From Bradyrhizobium sp. SZCCHNS1050 (lineage in GTDB: Bacteria; Pseudomonadota; Alphaproteobacteria; Rhizobiales; Xanthobacteraceae), in the NCBI RefSeq assembly GCF_032484785.1, contig NZ_JAUETR010000001.1, forward strand, positions 1,801,501 through 1,865,500: a DNA stretch of 64,000 bases, in the 5' to 3' direction. A model generated the notes under the pieces. The model did not search any database and was not told the origin of the DNA. It saw only the letters and a list, made by a program, of their open reading frames with translations. Shown piece by piece: positions 25,575-33,822 of this stretch. Positions within the stretch are counted from its first letter, which is position 1, and the number at the start of each line of letters is the position of its first letter. The translations under genes and the position numbers were made by a program.

Positions 25575-26507
25575 TCAAGGGGTTGATGCAACGTTCTCGA
25601 CGAGCGACGCACCGACAAGCCGAGCTGGTCTGGAGCCAGTCGAACCGCAGGGAAGGATGAGGCGCCTGTAGTGCACCCGCAACCTGTCATTTCGGTGCGG
25701 GCGCCGGATGACGGCATCAACGTCGTCGAAGAGCGGCTTGCCTGTATGAAGCACATGGTCGTAAACGCCACGGACCCATTGGCCGTAATGATAGTCCGGC
25801 TGCTCCTCGAGCGGCAATCCCGGTGCATGCTGTTGCCAGGTTCTGCCGAAGCTTTCAAACCCCGAGCCGATGTCAGCGAAAATAAGCCGGCCGTCGACAG
25901 GCTCGATGATGACGAAGCGCTGCAGCGAGTGTAGATCGAGGAGGCCCTTCAGTTCGGTATTGTCGCGGCCCTGATCACATTCGAGCCATCGCATGAACAG
26001 GACCGCAAGCGGCTCTGCCTCTTTGGCAAGCGCAGTGATGGGCAACTCACGGCTTCTGAACACCGGCGACAGATGCAGGCGGGCTCGCGCGACCTCATCC
26101 CCGATATAGGTCATCGCCTGGCCGACCCTCGGGAACATGCGCTCGACAACTTCATCGCCCGTTTTCACAACGATGATTCGCTCCACGGCCCTATCTGCGA
26201 TGAAGTATAGCGCCGAAGCGATGCTGATCCCGCAGGCGGTCCTCGGCCTGAGCCGGATCCGGGCTGATCGACTGTCGATCATGGTGACAGCGACGAATCC
26301 CAGATTGTCGACCACATAGGACGAGAAATCAAAATCTGACACCGGGCATTGCAGGAATCGCCGCAAAACCGGCGAATGAGCATCCCAAGCCCGCCCATGA
26401 TCGTCCAGAAGGATGGTTGTCATCGGATCCACGCCATCTTCAATACGAACGCGGCAGCGCGCCAGCGTCTCTGGCGCCCATTGATGTATCGTCATCAGAT
26501 CCGCCAA
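25575..26507 (-). CDS. PAS-like sensory protein, function unknown
   Basis: A 310-residue soluble protein. The N-terminal part is unassigned. The region around 205-290 (VDGRLIFADIGSGFESFGRTW, then YHYGQWVRGVYDHVLHTG and RRLILPCGS) resembles a PAS fold of the kind seen in rhizobial PAS-domain proteins. No kinase, cyclase or DNA-binding output domain is visible. It is transcribed away from the phosphonate operon, whose start lies 337 bases away. A role in sensing is inference only. Confidence 0.55.
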   Translation of the reverse strand: MADLMTIHQWAPETLARCRVRIEDGVDPMTTILLDDHGRAWDAHSPVLRRFLQCPVSDFDFSSYVVDNLGFVAVTMIDSRSARIRLRPRTACGISIASALYFIADRAVERIIVVKTGDEVVERMFPRVGQAMTYIGDEVARARLHLSPVFRSRELPITALAKEAEPLAVLFMRWLECDQGRDNTELKGLLDLHSLQRFVIIEPVDGRLIFADIGSGFESFGRTWQQHAPGLPLEEQPDYHYGQWVRGVYDHVLHTGKPLFDDVDAVIRRPHRNDRLRVHYRRLILPCGSTGSRPARLVGASLVENVASTP

Positions 26508-26844
26508 ACGGCGGATCCGGATGCCGAACGAAGCAACCAGTTGAACGCATATCGGTCCGCGCCGCTACTACAAGCTTAGGTAGCGGCCGGCCATCGCCCT
26601 CCCTCCAGGCACGCGACTTTCCCGGCGGCGCAAGCGGACGCGGCAGGGCCGCGGTCCTCCCCTTGCCAGCACGAACCCGGGCCTGCTCGCCGGCAGTGCT
26701 CGCCCTCGGCGAGATCGCCTCCCTCGCCCTCCCCACCGGAACCTATGCGCTGGTGTGACTACCAGAGTTAGTAATTGATCCCGGTATCGCAAAACTGTCA
26801 ACTGGTGGTTGATGACAGACCCGCACGGGGAAGGGAGACCTTGC
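26508..26844. promoter_or_regulatory. Divergent intergenic region before the phosphonate operon
   Basis: This stretch lies between the PAS-like gene (minus) and PEP mutase (plus) and must carry the promoter of the phosphonate biosynthetic operon. I see no convincing sigma-70 or sigma-54 promoter. The only firm element is the ribosome-binding site AAGGGAGA at 26831-26838, seven bases before the ATG at 26845, which fixes the start of the PEP mutase gene. Confidence 0.45.
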
Positions 26845-27792
26845 ATGCTCACGCGACCGCAATCGATTCGTCATGCTGCAGATCATCGTCCGGAACTCGC
26901 CACTCGCGCCGCAGTGCTCCGCGAGCAGATCTGCTGCAATCGAGATCTGAGCTTTCTGATGGAGGCCCATGATGGGCTCTCAAGCGCCGTCGCCGAGCGC
27001 GCCGGCTTCAGGGGCCTATGGGCATCCGGCCTGTCGATCGCCTGCTCTCTCGGCTATCGCGATGCAAGTGAGGCGTCCTGGACCCAGCTCATCGACGTCG
27101 TCGAACGCATGGTCGATTCGACTGATCTCCCCGTTCTCGTCGACGGTGACAGCGGCTTCGGCAATTTCAACAACGCGCGCATTCTGGCCCACAAGCTCCG
27201 TCAGCGGGGTGCCGCGGGTGTGGCCTTGGAAGACAAGCAGTTTCCGAAGATGAACTCGTTCGTCGGCGATCGTCATCCGCTCGCCGATGCCGGCGAATTT
27301 TCCGGGCGTCTGCGTGCCGTGAAAGATGCGGTTGGAGACGAACTCGTCCTCGTCGCCCGCATCGAGGCCTTGATCGCCGGCCATGGCATGGACGAGGCCC
27401 TTCACCGCGCTCACGCCTATGCGGACGCCGGAGCGGACGCCATTCTCATTCATTCCCGGAAGAGCACGGCGGACGAGATTTTCGCCTTCGCCAATGGTTG
27501 GCAGAACCGCCTCCCCGTCGTGATCGTCCCAACGAAATACTATCGGACCCCCGCGTCCGCCTTTCGTGCTGCCGGCATCTCGACCGTGATCTGGGCCAAT
27601 CATTCGATGCGCGCCGCGACAAGCGCGATGCGCAATGTCTGCGAGCGCATCATCACCGAGCAGAGCATCGCCGGGATCGAGGCTGAGGTCGCGACCCTCG
27701 AGGATGTCTTCTCGCTGTTTCACTACGACGAGCTGGCGCGCGCCGAGGCCCGATACCTGCCCGTGAATGCCGCGCCAGGCCAGCCAGACTGA
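26845..27792 (+). CDS. pepM: Phosphoenolpyruvate mutase (PepM)
   Basis: Catalyses the rearrangement of phosphoenolpyruvate to phosphonopyruvate, the entry reaction of almost all C-P bond biosynthesis. The 315-residue protein has the isocitrate-lyase/PEP-mutase barrel with VLVDGDSGFGNFNN (about 97-110, Mg-binding Asp residues). It also has the diagnostic signature EDKQFPKMNS (129-138), which matches the EDK-x5-NS motif separating true mutases from related lyases. A strong ribosome-binding site precedes the ATG at 26845; the frame extends upstream without one. It is the first gene of a five-gene plus-strand operon. Phosphonopyruvate hydrolase is the main alternative, made less likely by the adjacent decarboxylase. 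Confidence 0.93.
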   Translation: MLTRPQSIRHAADHRPELATRAAVLREQICCNRDLSFLMEAHDGLSSAVAERAGFRGLWASGLSIACSLGYRDASEASWTQLIDVVERMVDSTDLPVLVDGDSGFGNFNNARILAHKLRQRGAAGVALEDKQFPKMNSFVGDRHPLADAGEFSGRLRAVKDAVGDELVLVARIEALIAGHGMDEALHRAHAYADAGADAILIHSRKSTADEIFAFANGWQNRLPVVIVPTKYYRTPASAFRAAGISTVIWANHSMRAATSAMRNVCERIITEQSIAGIEAEVATLEDVFSLFHYDELARAEARYLPVNAAPGQPD

Positions 27793-27830
27793 CCGAACAA
27801 CTCATGCCGTTCTCGTAAAGGATCAGACTC

Positions 27831-28910
27831 ATGACCCCGACTGCACTCGCATCTCGCATCGACACACCGACCGATGTCTCACAGGTCGACCGCCCCGACA
27901 TTGCCCAGGTCATCAAGTGGCGGGATAGCTCATACGCCGCCGACCTCTACATTGCAGCGGTGTCCTGGCTCGACCTGTTCACCTATCTGGACGGTCATCC
28001 CGTCTCTGAAGACGAACTGCGGGAGCATTTCTCGCTTCGTGACCGGCCGACACGTACAATGATCAGGCTCTTCGAATCCTGGGGCCTGATTGCCCGCGAG
28101 GGCGGAAAACTTCACGCCACCATCGAAGCCGTCCGATATCTCAGCAGCCGATCCGACGAGAATGTCGCCTCCTACATCGCCACAATGAAGTACAAGTCGT
28201 CGGTTCGCGAGCTGTACGACGTCCTGCGGAACGACGGCTCCGACACCTGGCATGTCGCGCGCGGCGACACGACCAGCTGGGACGATCTGATGCAGACGGA
28301 TGAGTTCGCGGACCTCAACACGCGCGGCATGGAGGAGCGCGGCCGGATCTTTGCCCCGCATCTCGCTACCCTGCTCGATTGCAGCGGCGATACGTCCATG
28401 CTCGACATCGGCGGCGGCTCCGGCGTCTATTCCGCTCATCTGCTGATGCGATATCCTCGGCTATCCGCGACCATCTTCGAGCGCCCCCCGGTCGACGAGC
28501 TCGCGCGATCCTGTCTGATCGCGCGGGGCCTCTATCCCGCCCGCGTCCGTATCGTCGCTGGCGACATGTTTGTCGACCCGCTGCCACGCGATGCAAGCCT
28601 TCATCTCTATTCCCACGTTCTTCACAATTGGGGACCCGAGAAGGTCCGCCTGCTGATGCGCAAGTCCCACGACAGCCTCCAGCCCGGTGGCCGCATTGCT
28701 GTCTACAGCTGCCATCCCGACGATCGCGGCGGGCGTCCGGCCCCGACCGCCGAAGCTGAATATTCGGTGCTCCTGACCACGGGCTACGAAGGCTGCTGCT
28801 ACAGCTTTGAAGACATGCGCGGGATGCTCGAACAGGCCGGCTTCGGGCAGGTCGAGTACCACAGATCGCTCTGCAATCGCAGCCTGATCGTGGCGAAGAA
28901 ACTCAGTTGA
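27831..28910 (+). CDS. O-methyltransferase, Methyltransf_2 type
   Basis: A SAM-dependent O-methyltransferase of 359 residues with an N-terminal winged-helix dimerisation domain (about 30-115) and a C-terminal catalytic domain. Motif I is LDIGGGSGVYSAHLL (about 188-202). The catalytic His lies in SHVLHNWGPEKV, matching the LHDW motif of this family. Most relatives methylate hydroxyl groups of secondary metabolites. Placed between PEP mutase and phosphonopyruvate decarboxylase, it probably methylates a hydroxyl, carboxyl or phosphonate oxygen of the pathway product. The substrate cannot be read from sequence. The ATG follows AAAGGA. Confidence 0.85.
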   Translation: MTPTALASRIDTPTDVSQVDRPDIAQVIKWRDSSYAADLYIAAVSWLDLFTYLDGHPVSEDELREHFSLRDRPTRTMIRLFESWGLIAREGGKLHATIEAVRYLSSRSDENVASYIATMKYKSSVRELYDVLRNDGSDTWHVARGDTTSWDDLMQTDEFADLNTRGMEERGRIFAPHLATLLDCSGDTSMLDIGGGSGVYSAHLLMRYPRLSATIFERPPVDELARSCLIARGLYPARVRIVAGDMFVDPLPRDASLHLYSHVLHNWGPEKVRLLMRKSHDSLQPGGRIAVYSCHPDDRGGRPAPTAEAEYSVLLTTGYEGCCYSFEDMRGMLEQAGFGQVEYHRSLCNRSLIVAKKLS

Positions 28911-28978
28911 GGTCACAGGACGTCGATTCATTGGGGGCGGCAGAGCCGCTCCCAATGCCCTTGTGCAGGAGCAGAGAC

Positions 28979-30121
28979 ATGTCCGTGCCGACGAGCGTTC
29001 TTCTATCGAGATTGAGTGCAGCAGGCTATACGTTCTTCTCGGGCGTTCCGTGCTCCCACTTCGCTGACCTGTTTGAGAGGGCGGCCGAAAGCAGCGCGTT
29101 GACGGACGTACCCGCGGCCAACGAGGGCAGCGCGGTGGCGCTCGCCGCTGGCGCTGCGCTGTCTGGCCAGCGAGCCGTCGTCGCGCTGCAAAACTCCGGT
29201 CTTGGTCACGTCGTCAATCCACTCACCTCGTTGTTGATGGTCAACAGGATCCCGGTCCTGTTGCTGATCTCGGTGCGAGGGCATCCCGACGAGAGCGCAG
29301 ATGAGCCGCAGCACATCTTCATGGGTGCCGCGACGAAGGCGATCCTTGATCAGCTCGCCGTCGACTGGGACGAGTTCGACGGAACGACGGGCGGACTGGA
29401 TCGGCTTCTCATCCGCGCCGCTGAAGCGCATCGGCAGGAGGCACCTTTTGCTGTGCTGTTGCGAAAGGGCCAGCTCACGCCGAGCTCCGCGGGAGCGGCC
29501 CCCGACGCACCGCTCGATTACCCGCTCAGCGCGGGAGAGGCGATCGAACTGATCTGCCAGCGGCTCGATCCGACCACGTCGATCGTCTCGACGACCGGAT
29601 TCATCACGCGAGAGCTCTTCCGGGTCAACGATCGTCCCGAGAATTTCTACATGCAGGGCTCGCTCGGGCACTGCAGCGCATTGGCGGCAGGCCTCGCCAT
29701 CGCCATGCCCAACCGTCCCGTGCTCGCACTGGATGGCGACGGCGGCGCGTTGATGCACATGGGCGTCATGTCCACGATTGGCCACACCAAACCCCAGAAC
29801 CTCATCCATGTCGTGCTCGACAATGAAAGTTATGCGTCCACCGGTGGCCAGGCCTCGACGTCACGAAGCTCGTCCCTGGATCTTGTCGCATCCGCCTGCG
29901 GCTATCGCTCGTCGGTGCGTTGTGCCGAAGCCGGGCATATCCTGACAGCAATGGAGCACTGTGCGACGACGCGGGGCCCGCATTTCCTGCTTTGCAAGAT
30001 CAATCGTTGCCATCCCGCAACGCTTCCGCGCGTGACCACCCGCCATACGCCTGTCGGGAACAAGCGCCGATTCCAGGACGCCATGTGGCGCTACGTTCTT
30101 GAACCTTCAGCTGCCGGCTAA
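28979..30121 (+). CDS. ppd: Phosphonopyruvate decarboxylase
   Basis: Thiamine-diphosphate enzyme that drives the unfavourable mutase step forward by turning phosphonopyruvate into phosphonoacetaldehyde and CO2. The 380-residue length is typical. It has the catalytic Glu region PAANEGSAVALAAGAAL, the family segments LQNSGLGHVVNPLTSL and GHPDESADEPQHI, and the ThDP motif (GDGGALMHMGVMSTIG ... LDNESYASTGGQ). The start is the ATG at 28979 with AGGAG upstream; the frame also runs further back. PEP mutase plus this enzyme is the core of phosphonate biosynthesis. Confidence 0.93.
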   Translation: MSVPTSVLLSRLSAAGYTFFSGVPCSHFADLFERAAESSALTDVPAANEGSAVALAAGAALSGQRAVVALQNSGLGHVVNPLTSLLMVNRIPVLLLISVRGHPDESADEPQHIFMGAATKAILDQLAVDWDEFDGTTGGLDRLLIRAAEAHRQEAPFAVLLRKGQLTPSSAGAAPDAPLDYPLSAGEAIELICQRLDPTTSIVSTTGFITRELFRVNDRPENFYMQGSLGHCSALAAGLAIAMPNRPVLALDGDGGALMHMGVMSTIGHTKPQNLIHVVLDNESYASTGGQASTSRSSSLDLVASACGYRSSVRCAEAGHILTAMEHCATTRGPHFLLCKINRCHPATLPRVTTRHTPVGNKRRFQDAMWRYVLEPSAAG

Positions 30122-30136
30122 AGGGGAAACGATGTG

Positions 30137-31123
30137 ATGGTCCGCAAGACGTCTGCTTCGGCAGCCCTCTGCCTGATCTTCGTGATCCTGATCTGGGGTA
30201 TGAACTGGCTCGTCATAAAGGACGCGCTGCAGATCGCGCCGCCCCTGTTCTTTACAGGACTGCGTCTTCTCGGCGGCGCGGTGGCGATCGCGGTGGCGCG
30301 CCTTGCCTTGGGGTATCAGCTCCGCATCGGCGATCGCGGACGGCTCAACCTGATTGCCGTGGGCATGCTGCAGATGGCCTGCGGGCTGGGCCTGAGCCTC
30401 GTTGGACTCCAATATTTGGACGTCGGCCGAAGTGCTCTCATTTTCTATACGATGCCGCTCTGGCTTGCGATCATTGAGTGGGTCTTGGACCGAAGGCGGC
30501 AGACCGGCTTCGAGCTTGGAGCGATCGGGAGCGGGCTTGGTGGCATCATGTTGTTGAGCGCCAATGGCCTCGGGCCAACGGCTGCGCCAATGACTTTGGA
30601 CGACGCGGGAGGGGTTGCCCTGCTGCTGATTGCGGCCATCTGCTGGGCCTTGGGAACGTGGCTCGCCAACCGAGCTCACAGCGATATCGACGTCTGGAGC
30701 CGGACTACATTCCAGCTCGCAGCGGCAGGGATGGCGGTCATGATGGCCTCAGCCGTCCTCGAGCCGCATTTCGAGGTCAAGCGCCTTTCAGCTCTCGCCT
30801 TCCCGATCGCGTTCAACTGTATCGTAGCGACAGGCCTCGCATTCGTTGCCTGGTACTATGCGTTGGCTTCAATTCCGGCGCGGATCGCATCTCAGAGCCT
30901 CGTTCTCATTCCCGTCGTCGCGCTGATCTCAGCTCTCGTCCTGCAGGGGGAGGAGCTCGCGTTGCGCACGGTTCTTGCCAGCCTGCTGATCATCATGGGC
31001 GTTACGATCGTGATCTGGCAGCGCGAAGAGCAGCCTTCGCGCAACAAGCCGGCCAGAGCGCCTTTCAGCCAGATCGACGAGGCCGACAAGCCCCAAGCAA
31101 GCGTCAGCCAGCGCAGTCTTTAA
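30137..31123 (+). CDS. EamA/DMT-family exporter
   Basis: Inner-membrane transporter of about 328 residues with ten predicted membrane segments in two EamA repeats (about 8-140 and 155-295) and a short basic cytoplasmic tail. Conserved EamA features include WGMNWLVIKDAL near the start and RLLGGAVAIA. It is the fourth gene of the phosphonate operon, 15 bases after the decarboxylase. DMT exporters usually expel metabolites, so export of the phosphonate product is the natural guess. Substrate unproven. The ATG is preceded by AAGGGGAAACGA and a GTG codon. Confidence 0.85.
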   Translation: MVRKTSASAALCLIFVILIWGMNWLVIKDALQIAPPLFFTGLRLLGGAVAIAVARLALGYQLRIGDRGRLNLIAVGMLQMACGLGLSLVGLQYLDVGRSALIFYTMPLWLAIIEWVLDRRRQTGFELGAIGSGLGGIMLLSANGLGPTAAPMTLDDAGGVALLLIAAICWALGTWLANRAHSDIDVWSRTTFQLAAAGMAVMMASAVLEPHFEVKRLSALAFPIAFNCIVATGLAFVAWYYALASIPARIASQSLVLIPVVALISALVLQGEELALRTVLASLLIIMGVTIVIWQREEQPSRNKPARAPFSQIDEADKPQASVSQRSL

Positions 31124-31138
31124 GTTGAGGAGCCACGC

Positions 31139-32581
31139 ATGCACGCTGTTGAGCCGATCTACCAGCCGATGCTCCTGGCCGGAGCATCAGCAGACGCGGA
31201 TCGCGTCATTGAAGTCAGGAATCCCTTTTCCGGCGCGCTCGTCGGGACGGTACCGCAGGCAGAGCCACGTCAAATACGGGCTGCATTCGCGGCAGCCGCG
31301 GGCTTCCGCCCAAAGCTGAGCCGCCGCGAAAGGTCCGATATCCTGCTCGGCGCTGCGCGTGCGATTGCAAGAGATCAGGACCGGCTCGCACAGCTCATAA
31401 CCGCCGAGACCGGTCTCTGTCTGAGGGACTCCCTGCATGAAACCAGGCGCGCCTGCGACGTCTGGTCGTTTGCCGCCCATGCGCTGATTCAAAATGATGG
31501 CGAGATCTACCCTGGAGACATCGGCGGAAACCCTCATCAGCGGCGCATTTTTTCAATGCGTACGCCGCTCGCGGGGGTCATCGCGGCCATCACCCCCTTC
31601 AATCATCCGCTGAACCTGGTCAGCCACAAGCTGGCGCCGGCAATAGCGACCAACAACCGCGTGGTGCTCAAGCCGTCGGAGCAGACGCCCCTGACGGCAC
31701 TTGCGCTGGGCAGGATCCTCCGCGAACAAGGCTTGCCAGAGGGCATGCTCTCGATCGTGACCGGAACGCCGCGCGATCTTGGAGATTCCGTGTTCACCGA
31801 TGAGGACGCCGAGCTCGTGACATTCACGGGGTCGGTTCGCGTCGGGCACCAGATCGCGGAACGGGCAGGTTACCGGCGGCTTGTCCTCGAACTGGGTGGG
31901 AACGATCCGTTCATCGTCCTTTCGGATGCGGACGTCGATCGGGCCGCGCATCTGGCCGTGCAGGGCGCAGTCAGACATTCCGGTCAACGCTGTACGGCCG
32001 TGAAGCGGGCGCTCGTCGTGGAGGAGCTTGCCGATCACTTCGCCGAGCGGGCCCTGCACCACATGCAGCAGCTCTCAACAGGCGACCCCAGCGACCCTTG
32101 CGTTGATCTCGGCACCGTCATCAGCGAAGACGCAGCCCAGCTGATTGCCAGACGCGTGGCCGGTGCGGTCGCGGCAGGTGCCAGGCTTCTGCTCGGCGGT
32201 GAACCTCGCGGCGCCTTTTATCCTCCCACGCTGCTCGATCATGTCTCGCCCGCTTGCGAGCTCGTTGCCGAGGAGACGTTCGGCCCGGTTCTGCCGATCA
32301 TCCGATGCAACAATGATATCGACGAGATCATCAGGATTGCGAACGCCACCAAGTTCGGACTTTCCGCCGCCGTCTGCTCCAACCGCCTCGATCACATCAC
32401 GAGGCTCATCGAGGGCCTCGCGGTCGGCTCCGTCAATGTGTGGGAAGTTCCCGGCTATCGCACCGAACTCACTCCGTTCGGCGGCATCAAGCAGTCCGGC
32501 CTCGGTCACAAGGAGGGCATCCTGGAGGCGATGCGCAGCTTCACGCAGGTGAAAACCTACTCCCTGCCCTGGCCGGTCTAG
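31139..32581 (+). CDS. phnY: Aldehyde dehydrogenase, phosphonoacetaldehyde dehydrogenase-like
   Basis: NAD(P)-dependent aldehyde dehydrogenase of 480 residues. Catalytic Cys285 lies in SGQRCTAVKRAL, a form of the motif shared with PhnY of Sinorhizobium. Glu251 lies in VLELGGNDPF, and FTGSVRVG and FGPVLPI are present. In a phosphonate operon the expected substrate is phosphonoacetaldehyde, giving phosphonoacetate. The gene ends the operon, 15 bases after the exporter, with GAGGAG before its ATG. Succinate-semialdehyde-type activity is a possible alternative, but the neighbours and the phosphonoacetate hydrolase at 39815 support PhnY. Confidence 0.85.
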   Translation: MHAVEPIYQPMLLAGASADADRVIEVRNPFSGALVGTVPQAEPRQIRAAFAAAAGFRPKLSRRERSDILLGAARAIARDQDRLAQLITAETGLCLRDSLHETRRACDVWSFAAHALIQNDGEIYPGDIGGNPHQRRIFSMRTPLAGVIAAITPFNHPLNLVSHKLAPAIATNNRVVLKPSEQTPLTALALGRILREQGLPEGMLSIVTGTPRDLGDSVFTDEDAELVTFTGSVRVGHQIAERAGYRRLVLELGGNDPFIVLSDADVDRAAHLAVQGAVRHSGQRCTAVKRALVVEELADHFAERALHHMQQLSTGDPSDPCVDLGTVISEDAAQLIARRVAGAVAAGARLLLGGEPRGAFYPPTLLDHVSPACELVAEETFGPVLPIIRCNNDIDEIIRIANATKFGLSAAVCSNRLDHITRLIEGLAVGSVNVWEVPGYRTELTPFGGIKQSGLGHKEGILEAMRSFTQVKTYSLPWPV

Positions 32582-32594
32582 GGCCCTCGACCTG

Positions 32595-32617
32595 CTCGCC
32601 GGTTGCCACCGAGCGAG
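32595..32617. terminator. Hairpin between convergent genes
   Basis: A stem (CTCGCCGGT at 32595-32603 pairing with ACCGAGCGAG at 32608-32617, one bulged base) with a TGCC loop, 13 bases after the dehydrogenase stop and before the end of the convergent regulator gene. No T-tract follows, so this is a candidate two-way terminator, not a classical intrinsic one. Confidence 0.4.
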
Positions 32618-32676
32618 TCATCAAAGCGGTCGAGCCGCCGCGCCAGGAACGAAGCGGCTGCGCACGCAATGCGCAC

Positions 32677-33663
32677 CTAGCCGATCAGCAGCTTCTCCGC
32701 CGCATTTTCATCAGTCACGAGAACATGACAGAGCCCGGCCAGCAGCGCGGCGCGAATGATCGCGACCTTCTGCAGTCCTCCCGCTGCCAGAACCCGGTGC
32801 TTGATCCGATGAATATGGTCCCAAGGCGGATTGATGGTCCGCCGCGACAGCGGATGATCCACTCGCTTGCCATTGCGATCGAGGTAGTGGCCGCAAATGT
32901 CTCCGACCGCGCCGGCCGCTCGCAGCGATGTCCAGGTCTTGCGCGAGATGACGTTGTATTCGAGCACCTTTGACTGCTCGGAAAGGTCGATCGCGCTCAA
33001 GAGGGCCATGTCCAGACTTGGCACCATGGCCAGCACGGAGCGAACCGGCTCGCTGTCCACGATGAGGTCTCGGAAGGCCGCGTCGTCGACGAACATGGGC
33101 GCTGTGAGATAATAACAGCGGGCTCCGAGCGCGCGAGCGATCATCGCAGCGTTGTCGTACGGATTGATCGGCGCGCTTTCCGCCAATCCGCCGCAGAGCA
33201 GGACGACCTTGGTGTTCTGCCCCTGACGCGGCCTCAGGTTCTGGGCGGCTGCGTTGATCGTCCCTCCCCAGGTAATTCCAAGCGAGCCGTCCGCGGGGAG
33301 CCGTTCAGCGACGTAGTTGGCAGCTGCCGCTCCCAGAAACGACCTGACGTCCGGGTCGGTCATAGGGGTTGGGACCACGATGGCTTGCGTCAAGCCGTAT
33401 CGTGCAGCGAGCTCCGCCTCGAGTTTCGTTCTCTGCCCGGCGGGATCGGTGATCGTGATCTGTACGAAGCCGCTTTCCCGCGCGAGCCCGAGGATCCGAT
33501 TGACGCGCTTCCGCGTCATGTTCAGCCGCTGCGATATCGCTTCCTGGGTCTGCCCTTCCTTGAAATAGTACCAGCATATTCTGGCAACCAGGACCCGGTC
33601 TTCCAGGATCGTATCGGCGTTGTCGGTCTCGCCGTCGCGCAGTTTCAGGTTTGAGGTGGTCAC
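32677..33663 (-). CDS. SorC/DeoR-type sugar-binding-domain regulator
   Basis: A 328-residue SorC-family regulator. The N-terminal helix-turn-helix (about 25-70: WYYFKEGQTQEAISQRLNMT, RKRVNRILGLARESGFVQI) is followed by the effector domain with SLGITWGGTINAAA and GVGDICGHYLD-like segments (here AAGAVGDICGHYLDRNG). Family members bind phosphorylated metabolites. It is convergent with the biosynthetic operon and divergent from the import/catabolic operon, so it most likely controls the latter and possibly both. A phosphonate as effector would be chemically reasonable. The start is GTG. Confidence 0.85.
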   Translation of the reverse strand: MTTSNLKLRDGETDNADTILEDRVLVARICWYYFKEGQTQEAISQRLNMTRKRVNRILGLARESGFVQITITDPAGQRTKLEAELAARYGLTQAIVVPTPMTDPDVRSFLGAAAANYVAERLPADGSLGITWGGTINAAAQNLRPRQGQNTKVVLLCGGLAESAPINPYDNAAMIARALGARCYYLTAPMFVDDAAFRDLIVDSEPVRSVLAMVPSLDMALLSAIDLSEQSKVLEYNVISRKTWTSLRAAGAVGDICGHYLDRNGKRVDHPLSRRTINPPWDHIHRIKHRVLAAGGLQKVAIIRAALLAGLCHVLVTDENAAEKLLIG

Positions 33664-33683
33664 GTCACAGCCTGAGTCGGGTT

Positions 33684-33697
33684 TGGGTCAGGACCCA
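33684..33697. promoter_or_regulatory. Perfect palindrome in the regulator/importer intergenic region
   Basis: TGGGTCAGGACCCA is a 14-base element (two 6-base arms around AG) 21 bases upstream of the SorC-type gene start. A second shorter palindrome, CACAAATGTG, lies at 33763-33772 nearer the importer gene. Either could be an operator for the regulator; this is inference from symmetry and position. Confidence 0.4.
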
Positions 33698-33792
33698 TGT
33701 GTGCCCCGTCGCGGTCGCTACGACAACTGCCATCCCGAATAGCCCAATTGTACCGCATTCGTCACAAATGTGTCAGCGAACCCGGCTAAGCA

Positions 33793-33816
33793 CCCCCTGC
33801 CAATAATGATAGGGGG
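33793..33816 (+). promoter_or_regulatory. Hairpin sequestering the ribosome-binding site of the binding-protein gene
   Basis: CCCCCT at 33793-33798 can pair with AGGGGG at 33811-33816. Flanking AGC and CT extend the stem to eight pairs with one bulged A. The right arm is the ribosome-binding site of the ATG at 33823. Folding would hide it, suggesting translational control of the importer operon. Seen by eye only. Confidence 0.4.
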
Positions 33817-33822
33817 CTGACC

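Noticed and set aside
26760..26790. Possible sigma-54 or sigma-70 promoter before pepM
   Set aside because: TTGATC is present but no acceptable -10 at proper spacing, and no GG-N10-GC sigma-54 pattern was found.
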